Below, piece by piece: positions 32,210 through 42,826 of a stretch of 64,000 nucleotides of DNA. Below the pieces are notes generated by a model. That model made no database searches. It saw only the letters and a list, made by a program, of their open reading frames with translations, and was not told where the DNA came from. Positions within the stretch are counted from its first letter, which is position 1. Each line of letters opens with the position of its first letter. A program made the position numbers and the translations under genes. Source of the DNA: Rhypophila decipiens (Eukaryota; Ascomycota; Sordariomycetes; Sordariales; Naviculisporaceae); the NCBI GenBank assembly GCA_033297075.1, contig MU858054.1:62001-126000 (forward strand), given 5' to 3'.

Positions 32210-33867
32210 TTGGTGTGTGCCAACTGTGCCGCACCAAGCGGGGCTTGCTTCCCGCAGTGTTTAACAGCTCACACGCGGTGCACTGTCCACAGGAAGTGCA
32301 CCTTGTGCTCCCTAATTACACTAAATCCATCCCGCCGGCGAGTTTCCAACCTGATGGATTTCCACCGTCAGCTTTTACTGAATCGCTTCTGACTTGGGAT
32401 GAAGCGAGGCGATCTTGGTGGGGTTCGAGGCTCTCGAGAGCTAGTAGCCAGCCCTATAAAGTAATGATATATGTTGGGCCACTTCCTCTTCCGATCAAAG
32501 CCTAGCTGTCGGCGCGAGTACCGAATTCATCTTTGCTCTGATGAGATTAATCAGCATATTGGCGAGTTACAAAATGGCCGACTGCGTCATGGGCTGCAAA
32601 TAGGCTATGAACAGCCTGTACGACGACGATGCTGGAGTTGAGACCGTCTGGTGAGTCCAGCCAGGTCATACCACATGCCCTTGATGTCTCGCGAGGTTGC
32701 ATCTCTCTCGCTCACAGCTTGCCCAACATCTCCATCCTTACGGGTTAATGCTATTGCTTGCAACCAATTTGTGTCGTCGCCATATCGAGCTGGGCTACTG
32801 CAGGAGATGGGTATCATCGTGTGCCACCATGTCCGTGAAGATGCAGATAATGATATTCATTCATATTAGTATGCGAGGCCTGATGTAGCACGCCCAAGGT
32901 GAGGTTTCTGGGCTAAGGTACTGTTACGTATCGTGGGAAACGTGAGGGGTGACATGCTTCAGTAATATCGTTGTGTTGCATGTGTTGCATGTGTGAGGTT
33001 GGCCGTGGTTGATGCCAAGGATCGCTGCAAGTGATAAATAAAATCGGATCCAGATGCAAGTTCGCCGTTGGGAGGTTGGCATTCTTGTGTGGGCCAGCAT
33101 GTGGAGACTGGTAAAATATCATGACCAAGCCGTATCATACCAGTGCGAAGCTCAAACCTAATACACAATATGAGGAGGCATATGAGGTCTGAATTCATCC
33201 AGAAGTCCGCATAACGTCCTCACTATACAGCTCTGACGGTTCATGAGTAGACCATCTGTAAATTGCTGATCCGAATGCGCGAGGGCTGTTCCATTGCTTT
33301 CGATTTGAGTAGGAGATGTGCAGACAGAATAGCAAAACGGGAATTTGGACAGCAGTGTACGGACACGAAATTACATTTCAAATCAAGAAGAACGACCGCA
33401 CACCACGTGACCCCAAGCCACACCTTGTCCGTCTCCCCAGCCACATTTCCCAAACAAGCTGACTAGTCAGAATGAAGTTTCGGTTGTGAAAGCCTCCAAT
33501 CCTGAATCTTCATTACAGCGAACCACCTCACGACCCTCGATCGCGCGACAACTTGCAAATCTTGGAACATCACCTTTGCACGAGAGAGACCATTATATCG
33601 TTTGGCTTTCTTTACCTGAATCCTTTTTTCCCACGCGCTCCAGTTGCGCTCCGAAAGAAGGCTTGCCGCAAATTCGCTTGGGTACCTCTGCCTGGCCACC
33701 GCGCCTTGCCACATAACAAAGCTTTTGCACAGGGCCAATCTTCCGACTCCTTTCATCCTTCTTTCATCCACAACCTCCCGAATCCTTCTGCACCTCTAGA
33801 CACGACACGACAACTCACTCGCTCAGCGACCAAGTCGACTCTTTTTTCAACGATCCTTCCGACAATC
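32210..33867. other. Gene-free DNA and NAB2 promoter/5' UTR
   Basis: About 1.65 kb between the transposon-like element and the NAB2-type start codon. No gene was recognised. The last 250 bp are pyrimidine-rich and presumably contain the NAB2 5' UTR; the frame of NAB2 stays open upstream to 33553 but has no ATG there. Confidence 0.5.
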
Positions 33868-34841
33868 ATGCCTGTCGATATTCAGCCGAACACCCCTCTT
33901 GGGGATGCTCTTAATGTGGCGATCCAAGGCAAAATCGCAGACTTGGGATGGGCCGGCGCAGGTGCTGAAGGTGCTGCCATGTCCGAGTATTTCGTGCTCA
34001 TGCTTGCGAATGGAAAGTCACAAGAGGAAATCGCCTTCGAGATAACACACGACCTGCTTAGCTTGTCTCCCGATGACGATGCGCCGCGTTCTTTCGCCGC
34101 ATGGCTCTTCGAGCAAATCAATACCCTCAGCGCTAAATTCAGTTCTGCTCCCGCCACAAACACCGATGAGCAGAGAGACGATGTCATGGATGGAAACATG
34201 GACATGGATGCCATGACAGATACTCCTTCAGAATTATCTGCGTATGTTACCACCACAGTTCCGTTGAAATCTTCAGTGACTAACAAACACTACAGGCCGA
34301 CTGGCCCCAAAGCCATGAGGAACGGAGTTTCTGGTCGCGGTCGGGATAAGCGCATCATGGGTCAGATCAATCGCGCCATGGACCGAACCCAAGACTCTGC
34401 CCTTCACCGTGTTCGCAACCAGTCTGGAAACGAGCGGATTTCGAGAGGCCCGCCGAGCGGCCCGAGAATGGGCGTTGGCCGACAACCGCGGACGAACAAT
34501 ATACGCTCTGCCAGCATCGCCCAGGGTCTGGCTGCCATGGGCGGTATGCCTCCCGGTCCGCCAGCAATGGGCGGAATGAACGGTATGAACGGCATGCCGG
34601 GAATGAGCCCCAGTTACATGACCGCGCCACAGGATATCATGTCGATCATGGAGGAACAAAGCCGAATGCTCCAACAAATGCAGCAACAATTAATGATGCA
34701 GCAACAGCAGCAGCAGATGCAGAATAACGGCAATGGGCACGGTCATGGAAGATCTCTGTTTGACCGAACAAGTAGGCCGAACAATTTTCGCCGGGGAGGA
34801 GGTCACCATCAACACAACGGCCACCAGTCGCAACCGCATTC

Positions 34842-34886
<45 letters not shown>

Positions 34887-35508
34887 GCAGGCTGGAGCAC
34901 CGGCACAGTCTGAAACGGCTTCCCAAAGCGAAGACGTCGAGATGTCACAGACTCCTCGTGAAGCTACAAACCACGACGAGACCGTCTGCCGGTTCAACTT
35001 GCGTTGCCAGAACAAGGACTGCAAATTTGCTCACCAGTCTCCAGCAGCCCCGCCTAACATCACGATGGACGTACATGATGTCTGCTCTTTCGGGGTCGCT
35101 TGCAAGAACCACAAATGTGTCGGCCGGCATCCATCACCCGCCAGTAAAGTGGCCCACCAGAGCGAGCAAGACTGCAAGTTCTTCCCGAACTGCACAAACC
35201 CGCGTTGCCCATTTAAACATCCGAGCAAGCCCCCCTGCAGAAATGGCGGAGAGTGCAAGGTGCCAAACTGCGCCTTCACGCATTCCAAGGTCCCATGCAA
35301 GTTCCGGCCCTGCACAAACCGATTCTGCACCTTCTTCCACGAAGAGGGACAGCGCGGCACCTTCTCGGACAAGGTCTGGGTAGCGGGCGAGAACAAGGAA
35401 TCGCTGAGCGAGAGGAAGTTTGTGGACGAGAACGCAATAGAGGATTTGGTCTTGCCTGGATCAGGGGAGAACAACCCCGAGAACGGTGACCCGAAGGTTG
35501 TTGTCTAG
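33868..35508 (+). CDS. NAB2: NAB2/ZC3H14-type nuclear poly(A)-binding protein
   Basis: Exons 33868-34241 and 34296-35508, 1,587 nt (528 aa). The 54-nt intron (GTATGT, branch GACTAAC, CTACAG) has no stop and a length divisible by three, so retention would add 18 residues. The N-terminal 100 or so residues (LGDALNVAIQGKIADLGWAG...) resemble the Nab2 PWI-like fold. A Gly/Arg and Met/Gly-rich region and glutamine tracts follow, including 14 consecutive CAG codons. Five tandem CCCH fingers with C-x5-C-x4-C-x3-H spacing or close variants close the protein: starting CRFNLRC, CSFGVAC, CKFFPNC, CRNGGEC and CKFRPC. Such fingers bind polyadenosine; Nab2 proteins control poly(A) length and mRNA export. 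ATG 33868 is the first ATG in frame. Confidence 0.94.
34843..34884 (+). repeat. (CAG)14 microsatellite coding for polyglutamine
   Basis: Fourteen uninterrupted CAG codons within the NAB2-type gene. Pure CAG runs are prone to length change, so this is a likely polymorphic site among strains. Further Gln-rich stretches occur at about 34670-34715. Confidence 0.95.
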
Positions 35509-36512
35509 GGAAACATCAGCTTCAGGGAGCAGCCGCTTCGAATTGGGTCAGACCCTCTAGATGAGAATGATTATATCCTCTAGGCGAGGCAAGATGGATA
35601 TACGGGCGAGGCAAAAAAAGGTGTGTGGTGATGTGACGGAAATGAACAATAATACCCTTAAGGAGGAAGAAGTGGAAGCGGCGATGAAATAGGTTTTAGT
35701 GTTGCTTTATTGTTATGGCTACTGGGAGACAGCGAGGGCCAACTGAGCTTTAGATCAAACAACTGTGTGTCTGTACATTATCCATGGCTTTCTTTTCATA
35801 TCATCATAAACTGATGAAGGGACCGGGACTCGGCGACCACACGGCGTTCTTGTTTTCCTCTTGGGACCGGAGTGAGCATTATAGTTGGAAGCGGACTTCC
35901 AATGGACTGGCGTTTATGTAATTTTTTTTCGGTATATACATTGTCAAATAGAGCTGGCGTGTTGAGACCCGGCCAGCGGAAGAAATGCTAAATATCCCAG
36001 GCGTCATGAAAAGAATTGTGAGCCTTTGAAAATCTTGGACCAGCTTCTCTTTGATACGTGTTGCTTTACATCAGTGGGTATCTTGCAGCCATCAAGCTGA
36101 TTTGCTAGACCAGAAAAACAGACTCTCACGACCTCGTCCTTGATTAACTTGCCGAGCACCTCAGTCCAGCCTTTGCTATAAAAGATAGCCAATTGAACAG
36201 TAGGATTATTTGTTGTGTATGAGAGTCCACCTTGCGGATGATTTTTCACTTTTAATCAATTTTATTTCCGTTCAAGCCGTTTCGCCTTGCAACGGCAAGG
36301 GCGACAAAGCTTGGACGTTTTTCCAACCGATCCCCGGAACCCGGGCTTCCGTAATTGAGCATCATTCGATCGGCTTGTATGCCGTCCCCACAATCTCACC
36401 CGTAGCCTCACCGTCCGCCCCAACACAACAACGCGTCAAAACATACCATTAGAACGAAGCTCGGTCAATCGGAGAAACGGGGATGATGCTTCAAGAGCTC
36501 TAGTCAATCACC
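35509..36512. other. Intergenic between NAB2 and HEM14
   Basis: About 1 kb between two genes in the same direction. It should hold the NAB2 3' UTR and the HEM14 promoter. No gene, RNA or repeat was recognised. Confidence 0.55.
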
Positions 36513-38689
36513 ATGCTCAGGCCTAGGAATCTCGGCTTTGGAGCGCGAGGACAGAGAAGGAACCAATGGCTATTGAACGCCATTTGCAAAGTGACCACGT
36601 CGGCGTCGTCGTCCTCCGCCTCGTTGTCAACCTTGCCACTTTACTCCAGCAGCGGCTTACTATCATCCTCACAGCTGCAAAGATCACAGACGGAGTCAGC
36701 GTGTGTACAATGGCAGCACCGAACGTATGCCACAAGCTCACAGAGCACAGAATCGCCTCCCCCCAAGTCGATTGCCATCATTGGCGGCGGGCTCACAGGT
36801 CTGACTACGGCCTTGTACATGTCGAAATACGTGCCTGATGCCAAGATTACCATCTATGAGAAATCCAACCGGCTCGGGGGTTGGATCGACACAGAGAAGG
36901 TGGCCGTCAAGACCCGTGATGGGAAGGAAGGAGTCGTCCATTTCGAACGTGGTGCTCGGTTGGTGAAGGGAGTGGCAAGAAATTCGTTCAGGAATTTGGA
37001 CGCCTTGTTGTTCGAGGACCTGGTAAGTTATTCTCACCAGTTCCTCCCCCGGTAAACTATCTGACCGTTTGTGCGTTTCCTTGTCAGCTGTTAAACCTGG
37101 GCCTGCCCACGGGGTCGGTCCGGTCCGTTGGGCCAGAGCCGTATGTAGGTCGGTATGTTTACTATCCCGATCATCTCGTCGAACTTGGGATCCGGCCTCT
37201 TTCGGATTTCGCCGGGAATCCATTCGGCTACCTTGGACACCTTGTCAGGCAGATAGCAAGCCTTTTCACCGAACCGGCGTTCAAAGATTTGTTCCCCTCA
37301 TTGCGGAACTGGTACAAAACAAGACTGCCTCCAGTTAAGGAGGTCGACGTCTCTGTTGGCGACTACCTGGCGGGCAGGTTCGGAAGCCGCTCTTTGGTGG
37401 ACAATCTCATGTCTGCCATGATTCATGGCATCTATGGCGGTGATGTCTGGAAGCTGAGTGTGGACAGCAGCCCCTTGAGATGGAGAAAGCGGCATAGGGA
37501 TTATCTCCAGCCTCTCCTATCAAAGGTCCGAGGAGTCACGTGGGCTCCAGGACCGGATGTGGAACTCCTGTATTCCTTCATTCTGGATCAGCAGCCCGCT
37601 CTTCTCGCTTGGAACGAACCGGCAGATGAATTTGCATGGAAGTGGTTCCGAGACGGCTTCAGTACTCTGACGAACGGCTTGGCGGCCTGGTTGAGGGAGC
37701 GCCCGAATGTCACTATCAAACTGAACCAGAGTATAGACTCGCTGGAGTACCAACCTGACACGGATACAGTGGCCTTGACTCATGAAAAGGGTGGCCACGC
37801 AGTCCTGTACGATAAGGTGGTATCGACCATCTTCGCTGGTGACCTCTCACCGCTGGTCAAGCCAGACCTCGTGCCAACGCTCAAGGAAATCAAGGCCGTC
37901 TCCATTCAGGCCGTCAATCTTTGGTATCCAACGCCGGGTCTCAATCGCCCTTTCCACGGCTTCGGTTACCTTATACCCCAAAGCCTGCCTTATGATCAGA
38001 ATCCCGAGGGCGCACTGGGGGTCATCTTTGACTCGGATCGCGAGGCCATGTTCAGACCGGATCTGGCCGTCTCCGATCGTCCCCCGGCCGATTTCGACCG
38101 CTCCGCCGACACGGTCCCGGGAAGCAAGTTCACTGTGTTGCTGGGCGGCCATCTCATGGAAGGTCTGGAGCTGCCCGGCGGGGAAAAGGCGATAGAAATG
38201 GCCAAGTCGGTTCTGGAGCGGCATCTCGGCATCCCCAAGGAGGAGTCGACCCATGCGGTCGGCAGCACCAAGACGTGCCGCAACTGCATCCCGCAGCACC
38301 TGGTGGGCCACCGCCAGCGCATGGTAGAACTAGATGGGGAGCTGCAACGAACGTTTCACGGGACACTTGCCGTCATCGGCGGCTCGTACCAGCTGCCCGG
38401 TGTGCTCCCCAGCATCCGCGCCGCGTGGGACATGTCGAGACAGGTGGCCCGGGAGTTTGGCACCGACAAGTATTATAGGACCCCGGAAACGGCCGAGGCA
38501 CAAAAGGGGATGGTTGAGGATATCGGTCCCGTCCTTCCCACGGGCTTGGGGCGCGCTGCTTATCCCGGTCGACTGCTGCCCCTCGCTGGGCATTTCTCAA
38601 CATGGCTAAGGAGTAATGCCGAAGAGGTCAGGAAAGGTTTTGCAGCCTACTATGAGAAAACGGATGGGCGTGGACCTAAGGATGAGTAA
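36513..38689 (+). CDS. HEM14: Protoporphyrinogen oxidase (heme biosynthesis)
   Basis: Exons 36513-37022 and 37088-38689 with a 65-nt intron (GTAAGT...TGTCAG), 2,112 nt (703 aa). The first 80 or so residues are basic and Ser-rich (MLRPRNLGFGARGQRRNQW...), a mitochondrial presequence. The FAD Rossmann motif IAIIGGGLTGLTTALYMSK begins near residue 87, followed by IYEKSNRLGGWIDT, typical of the oxygen-dependent HemG/PPO family. LNLGLPTGSVRSVGPEP opens exon 2, and YGGDVWKLSVDSSP and VGSTKTCRNCIPQHLVGH follow. The C-terminus holds VIGGSYQLPGVLPSIRAAWDMSRQVA, where FAD is completed. The enzyme oxidises protoporphyrinogen IX to protoporphyrin IX at the mitochondrial inner membrane. At 703 aa it is longer than the usual 500-600, partly from the leader and a C-terminal extension. 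Confidence 0.94.
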
Positions 38690-39078
38690 GGTAGCCATCA
38701 GCTACCTCTGCTGTGCGTCGACCAGGCTTGCCAAATTAGTGGCATCGGTAATTGGACATGGATATACATATGTTTAGATAACAATGTGTCGGATGCCATG
38801 GCATGGTCTGTTTTTCTTTACAGAGTGGAACATAAGGAGGGGGTTTCGGGGTGCACTACAACGAAACCAACGTAAACTTTTGAATGAATCCAGCGTGGTG
38901 TGTAGATGGATAGATAGACATATATGTAGTATTAACACACAAGATACGGTCTCACAAACTGCAAGACCCAGCTGACTATCTTGGACCAACTGACTCTACG
39001 GATTGGTCCGTTGATTGTACAGTACCACATTCCCGTCATCTATCAGCTCAACCACAAACCAATTTGCCAATTTTTCTC
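38690..39078. other. Convergent 3' region of HEM14 and SGNH hydrolase
   Basis: About 390 bp between stop codons on opposite strands; 3' UTRs expected, nothing else seen. Confidence 0.6.
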
Positions 39079-40635
39079 TCAAATGGAATCCTCCACACCA
39101 TCCCTAAACTTATCAAACAAGGCCAAATCCACCGCCGCCCCCATGACCTCGTAACCAGTCGGGCTCAAATGTAAATAATCACCCACATCATATCTCGGGT
39201 CCAGCTGCGTGGTATTTTTAGCATCTCTAACAAGAGCATCAAAGTCGATTACCGCGTCGAATTTGGATCCTCCCTTTCCCTTCCCTTTTCCTCCTTTGCC
39301 ACTCTCTGCAGCTGACGGTGTATCTTGTCCCGTTCGAATCCAAGTATTGACCCTCTGCCGAAGTTTTTCCCGCAACGGATCAGAGTACGTCTGTCCCGGT
39401 CCGCTCATCGGCGTGATGGTCGCGCCAAACACCGCAACCCCCGCCCCATGTAGCCTCGTGATAATTTGTTTATAGGCAGAAATCATCCTATCCCCTGTGG
39501 TGCTCAAGATCTCCGGGTCGGGTGTTGCAGTGCCGATATCGTTGACGCCGATATACACAATCGCATACTTGGTATTTGCATGCGCCAATACATCCCTTTC
39601 GATTCGACCGAGTGCGTTGGGGCCCAGACCATCCGCTAGAATACGGTTCCCACCTGCTGCTTGGTTTATCACACTTATTTTGCGGTATAGCGAGGATTTG
39701 GAAGACTGGAGGCGGGCGAGGAGACGGTCTGGCCAGCGGTTATTGTTGTTTGTCGTGCTACCCCGGCCGTCGGTTATACTGTCGCCTATTATTGCGAGGG
39801 CAGTGGAAGGGGGAGGAAGCCAGCCTTGGATGGTGGAGAGGATGTACCAGTGGTCTGTTTGGCCGTATCCGGTGACTGTCGCCAGGTCAGGGGTCGAGAC
39901 TTGGTTTCCGGGAGCGAGAAAGCTTGTTGTGCGGGAACCGGGATGGCCTGTTACTGACTGGCCTACTTGCCCGGACGTGCCAAAGTAGAGAGTTACTGTG
40001 AGGACGGATTGTGATTTTACGGCGAGGGAGATGGGGTCTGAGATGGCGAGGGCACCGTTGGGGATGGTGAAAGAGGGCGAGCCGCCTGAGAAGGTTACGC
40101 TTTTGAGGGTTGAGGGGATGATTGAGCTTGTCCCTGCGCCGGTGGAGTTGGAGGATGTGACCGGGAGGGCGACGGTTGCTGAGATTATGGGCAGGTCGGT
40201 GGTGCCGAATACGTTGCTTAGTTGGAGCCGGACTGTTGAGGCGGACTGGGTTATGTAGACTGTTTGGCGGAGGGTTGCGTTGCGGAAGACGGCGTCGCCT
40301 GAGTTCTGTATTGGGAGGGAAGATTGTCAGTCTGGTGTACTAGGCCAACTTCTGTTGTCTTGTTTTGAGGTTGCTGACTAGTATCCCGGTCATTTGACCA
40401 GGCAGGGAAGATGGTGATACAGTGGACGGGGGGGAAACATGATAGAGGCCTTTGAGCAAGAAAAAGGAATACTAACATATGGAGCAGGGGGCAGATTATG
40501 AGGCTCAACCAACTGAGGCATAGAGCCCCAGATATCAACCCACCTCTCACCACGGGCAGCGGTGAGTGTTGAACAACATAGCAGGACAATCCCGCCGATG
40601 AAGCCCCTACTGAGGGCGAATCCTGTGGCCTTCAT
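39079..40635 (-). CDS. Secreted SGNH/GDSL-type hydrolase
   Basis: Exons 40635-40477 and 40305-39079 (donor GTTAGT, acceptor TACAG), 1,386 nt (461 aa). A signal peptide is likely (GGIVLLCCSTLTAARG). The N-terminal half has WVDIWGSMPQLVEPHNLPP and RNATLRQTVYITQ...VRLQLSNVFG, a beta-rich region seen in fungal extracellular GDSL esterases. Catalytic blocks are complete: GDSITDG with Ser229, the Gly/Asn blocks RWPDRL and YIGVNDIG, and DYLHLSPTGY with the Asp-His pair. A Gly/Lys-rich insert (GKGGKGKGKGGSK) sits just before the last block and is likely a flexible loop. These enzymes cleave ester bonds; the natural substrate (acyl groups on polysaccharides, lipids or others) cannot be set from sequence. 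ATG 40635 gives the best signal peptide; the upstream extension of the frame starts with Arg-rich residues and is less likely. Confidence 0.9.
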
Positions 40636-41808
40636 CTTGGCCGATACTGAACAGATGAATCTGCGACGAAGCCTCTCGGAACTCGACAAAAGGTACCGAA
40701 GGGGTTATCAAGCGGTATATCGTCGGTGAACCACTCTTCACATCGCCAATGCCCGATCAAACTCCCTAATTCAAAAACTCGGCCCCTGCCTTCACATGGG
40801 GCAACAAGGATAGATATAGCTCTCCAGCTCTCCAGCTACACCGGGTCTCCATCGCGAATTTAATATCCTAGCACTGCTAAATATGCAGGAACCAAACGAT
40901 ATCCATGTCTACCAGGCCGGACGATGGTAAGAGCAGTTCTTCCACCCCGCCGGGCCGAGATGATTCACGGTTACCCTGCTTGGCCTCCAGTTAGGCGAAT
41001 CAGGCTAAATGAAGATAGCCTTCATCGAAGGCTACAATCAGTGGTGGAAAATTCATGGCGACCATTGACCGATGGTAATACCACACCACGAATGCTACCG
41101 TCGATGAACATTACCTTGCCTAACGGCTTGTGGGAGTCAATACAACGATGGAGGATCGCTCGGAACGTGGCAAACCTGAACCGGAATTATCTTCAAACGG
41201 TTTGGTCAAAGGAAATCATCGAGAAAGTCTACAAACGTAGCAGAGGTAGGTGAAATGCAACCTTATATTGTTTTCCCAACGGTTCCCTCCATCCGGGAAC
41301 CGGAACCCCGCAGCCAGGTTCCGGGATACTCGGAGTTACAATGCATCGAGACATAGACGAACCGGCGGGTCCAAAAATAGGATATCAACTTCCATCGTCC
41401 ACAATTCGACATATATTCCAAAACTGTCATACAAAAACCGCAGATACAACGCCAACGAAACCTTACTTAGAACATACGAATATGGAGAGACCACTTGATC
41501 TCTTTCCATCTCGTCTGGGTATCCATTGTTACTTTTCCTACCATACAAAACACAACCCGCCTAGATTATCAGACGAAAGCCAACTTGAAAGGCCAATAAC
41601 AGATGTCAAGGCAAAGAGCTTGGGCGCCATTTTTATAGCACGCCATGGGTATAATGAAACAAAAAAGGAGATCAGAGCAAGGACAAAAAGCAAACCAAAT
41701 ATACAAGCTTGACTATAAGAAAGTTAAAGACGAAAAGAAAAGCTAAAAGACACCAACAGGAACCCCCGGTACAGGGCGTGGACTTGGAAGTTGGACCACG
41801 AGACGTGG
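40636..41808. other. Intergenic between SGNH hydrolase and the unknown 216-aa gene
   Basis: About 1.2 kb. It holds the hydrolase promoter at its left end and the 3' UTR of the unknown gene at its right. A local GC-rich repeat of GGTTCC/GGAACC words lies at 41281-41332 and could form a hairpin. A 109-codon plus-strand frame (40924-41253) is not supported as a gene. Confidence 0.45.
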
Positions 41809-42459
41809 CTAACCAAGTTCGAGCCTGTGAGACGAGGATCCGAGGAGAGCGTCGATAGGGGCATCGCTCCATACACCGACGGCAAAGATATCGTCGATGA
41901 CAATGGAAGGCTGAGGTTCGGGACCCCGGCCCTGGGAGACACTTCCAGCGGTACTGGACATCGATCTCCCAACAGCCATGCTCCCATGGGCACTGGCAGC
42001 TACCTGGTGCTGAACCAGTCTGTTGCCCAGGCCGGCATGAGCAATCCAGCTGGACACGTTCACAGCAGCCTGGTGTGCCAAATCTTCCTGGTACCTGTGT
42101 AGGGAGGACACGGTGAGTGCCTGTGTTGCGGCCGCCGTGCGCCTTTCGGAGGAGTTGCGAGCTTGCGGTGCAGAAGCAGTGACTCCAGCAAAGGTAGCAG
42201 TGCCCGAAGTTGTGGTGTCAAAGGAGTTGTTGGAAACTGTCTTGCGGTTGACAGTCTGTTCAACGCTTTCGATGTCCTCAAAGGTGTAGGAGTTATGGCG
42301 ACTCGGCGAGGTGCTAGCATTGGCCTTGTGTCCGGATGGCTCATTGTCGCCGTTGTACTGAGGACTCCTTGAACGAGTATACACTCTGTCCGAGACCTTG
42401 GTGTTGATCATGACCCATCCGTCATTCTGGGTGTATTCGGAGTTGTTGCTTGCGTTCAT
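41809..42459 (-). CDS. Unknown 216-aa protein, single exon
   Basis: An uninterrupted 216-codon frame on the minus strand starting MNASNNSEYTQNDGWV and ending in SSSHRLELG. Not recognised. It is hydrophilic, rich in Ser, Thr, Asn and Ala, with no signal peptide, membrane segment or clear domain. An Ala/Gln/His-rich middle (TAAATQALTVSSLHRYQEDLA and AAVNVSSWIAHAGLGNRL) could form amphipathic helices. A TATATAA box lies 361-367 bp upstream. The stretch between would be a long 5' UTR. Codon usage looks like the neighbours. It could be a regulatory or stress protein with a disordered N-terminus; no function is claimed. Confidence 0.65.
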   Translation of the reverse strand: MNASNNSEYTQNDGWVMINTKVSDRVYTRSRSPQYNGDNEPSGHKANASTSPSRHNSYTFEDIESVEQTVNRKTVSNNSFDTTTSGTATFAGVTASAPQARNSSERRTAAATQALTVSSLHRYQEDLAHQAAVNVSSWIAHAGLGNRLVQHQVAASAHGSMAVGRSMSSTAGSVSQGRGPEPQPSIVIDDIFAVGVWSDAPIDALLGSSSHRLELG

Positions 42460-42819
42460 GGTCGGTCAATAACGAGGAGACAAGGGAGCGGCGGCGATTT
42501 GAACTAGCTTTCAACTGCGAGCTGTCAGTTCACTGACCTGGCTGTCAGGGGCGACAACGACGATTGTAGGAAATCAAAACGTACTGTTTGGAAGCAAGCG
42601 TGTGTTTGAGCTGTGGACGGAAGGATTGAATACCAAAGGAAGGATGCTTTCAACAAGTCGATGTGGTTGGATCGGAGTGTCAGGCTGTCGAGTTTTGTGT
42701 GGCCTGCCGAGTGATGTACGAGAAGGTACGTGTCGAGGACGGGGAAACCAGAAACGAAGAAAGGAGAGACAAGAACTGGATAAGTGGCCTAGGGGTGGAG
42801 TGAGGGTATGTGCTGCTTG

Positions 42820-42826
42820 TTATATA
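42820..42826 (-). promoter_or_regulatory. TATA box upstream of the unknown 216-aa gene
   Basis: TATATAA on the minus strand, 361-367 bp before the ATG at 42459. It supports transcription from here with a 5' UTR of roughly 300 nt, but this is inferred from the motif alone. Confidence 0.4.

Noticed and set aside
33553..33867. N-terminal extension of the NAB2 frame
   Set aside because: The frame is open but has no ATG before 33868, and the family start (MPVDIQPNTPLG) is at 33868.
40924..41253. 109-codon plus-strand frame
   Set aside because: It lies in the upstream region of the SGNH hydrolase, lacks recognisable features and partner exons, and is short enough to occur by chance.
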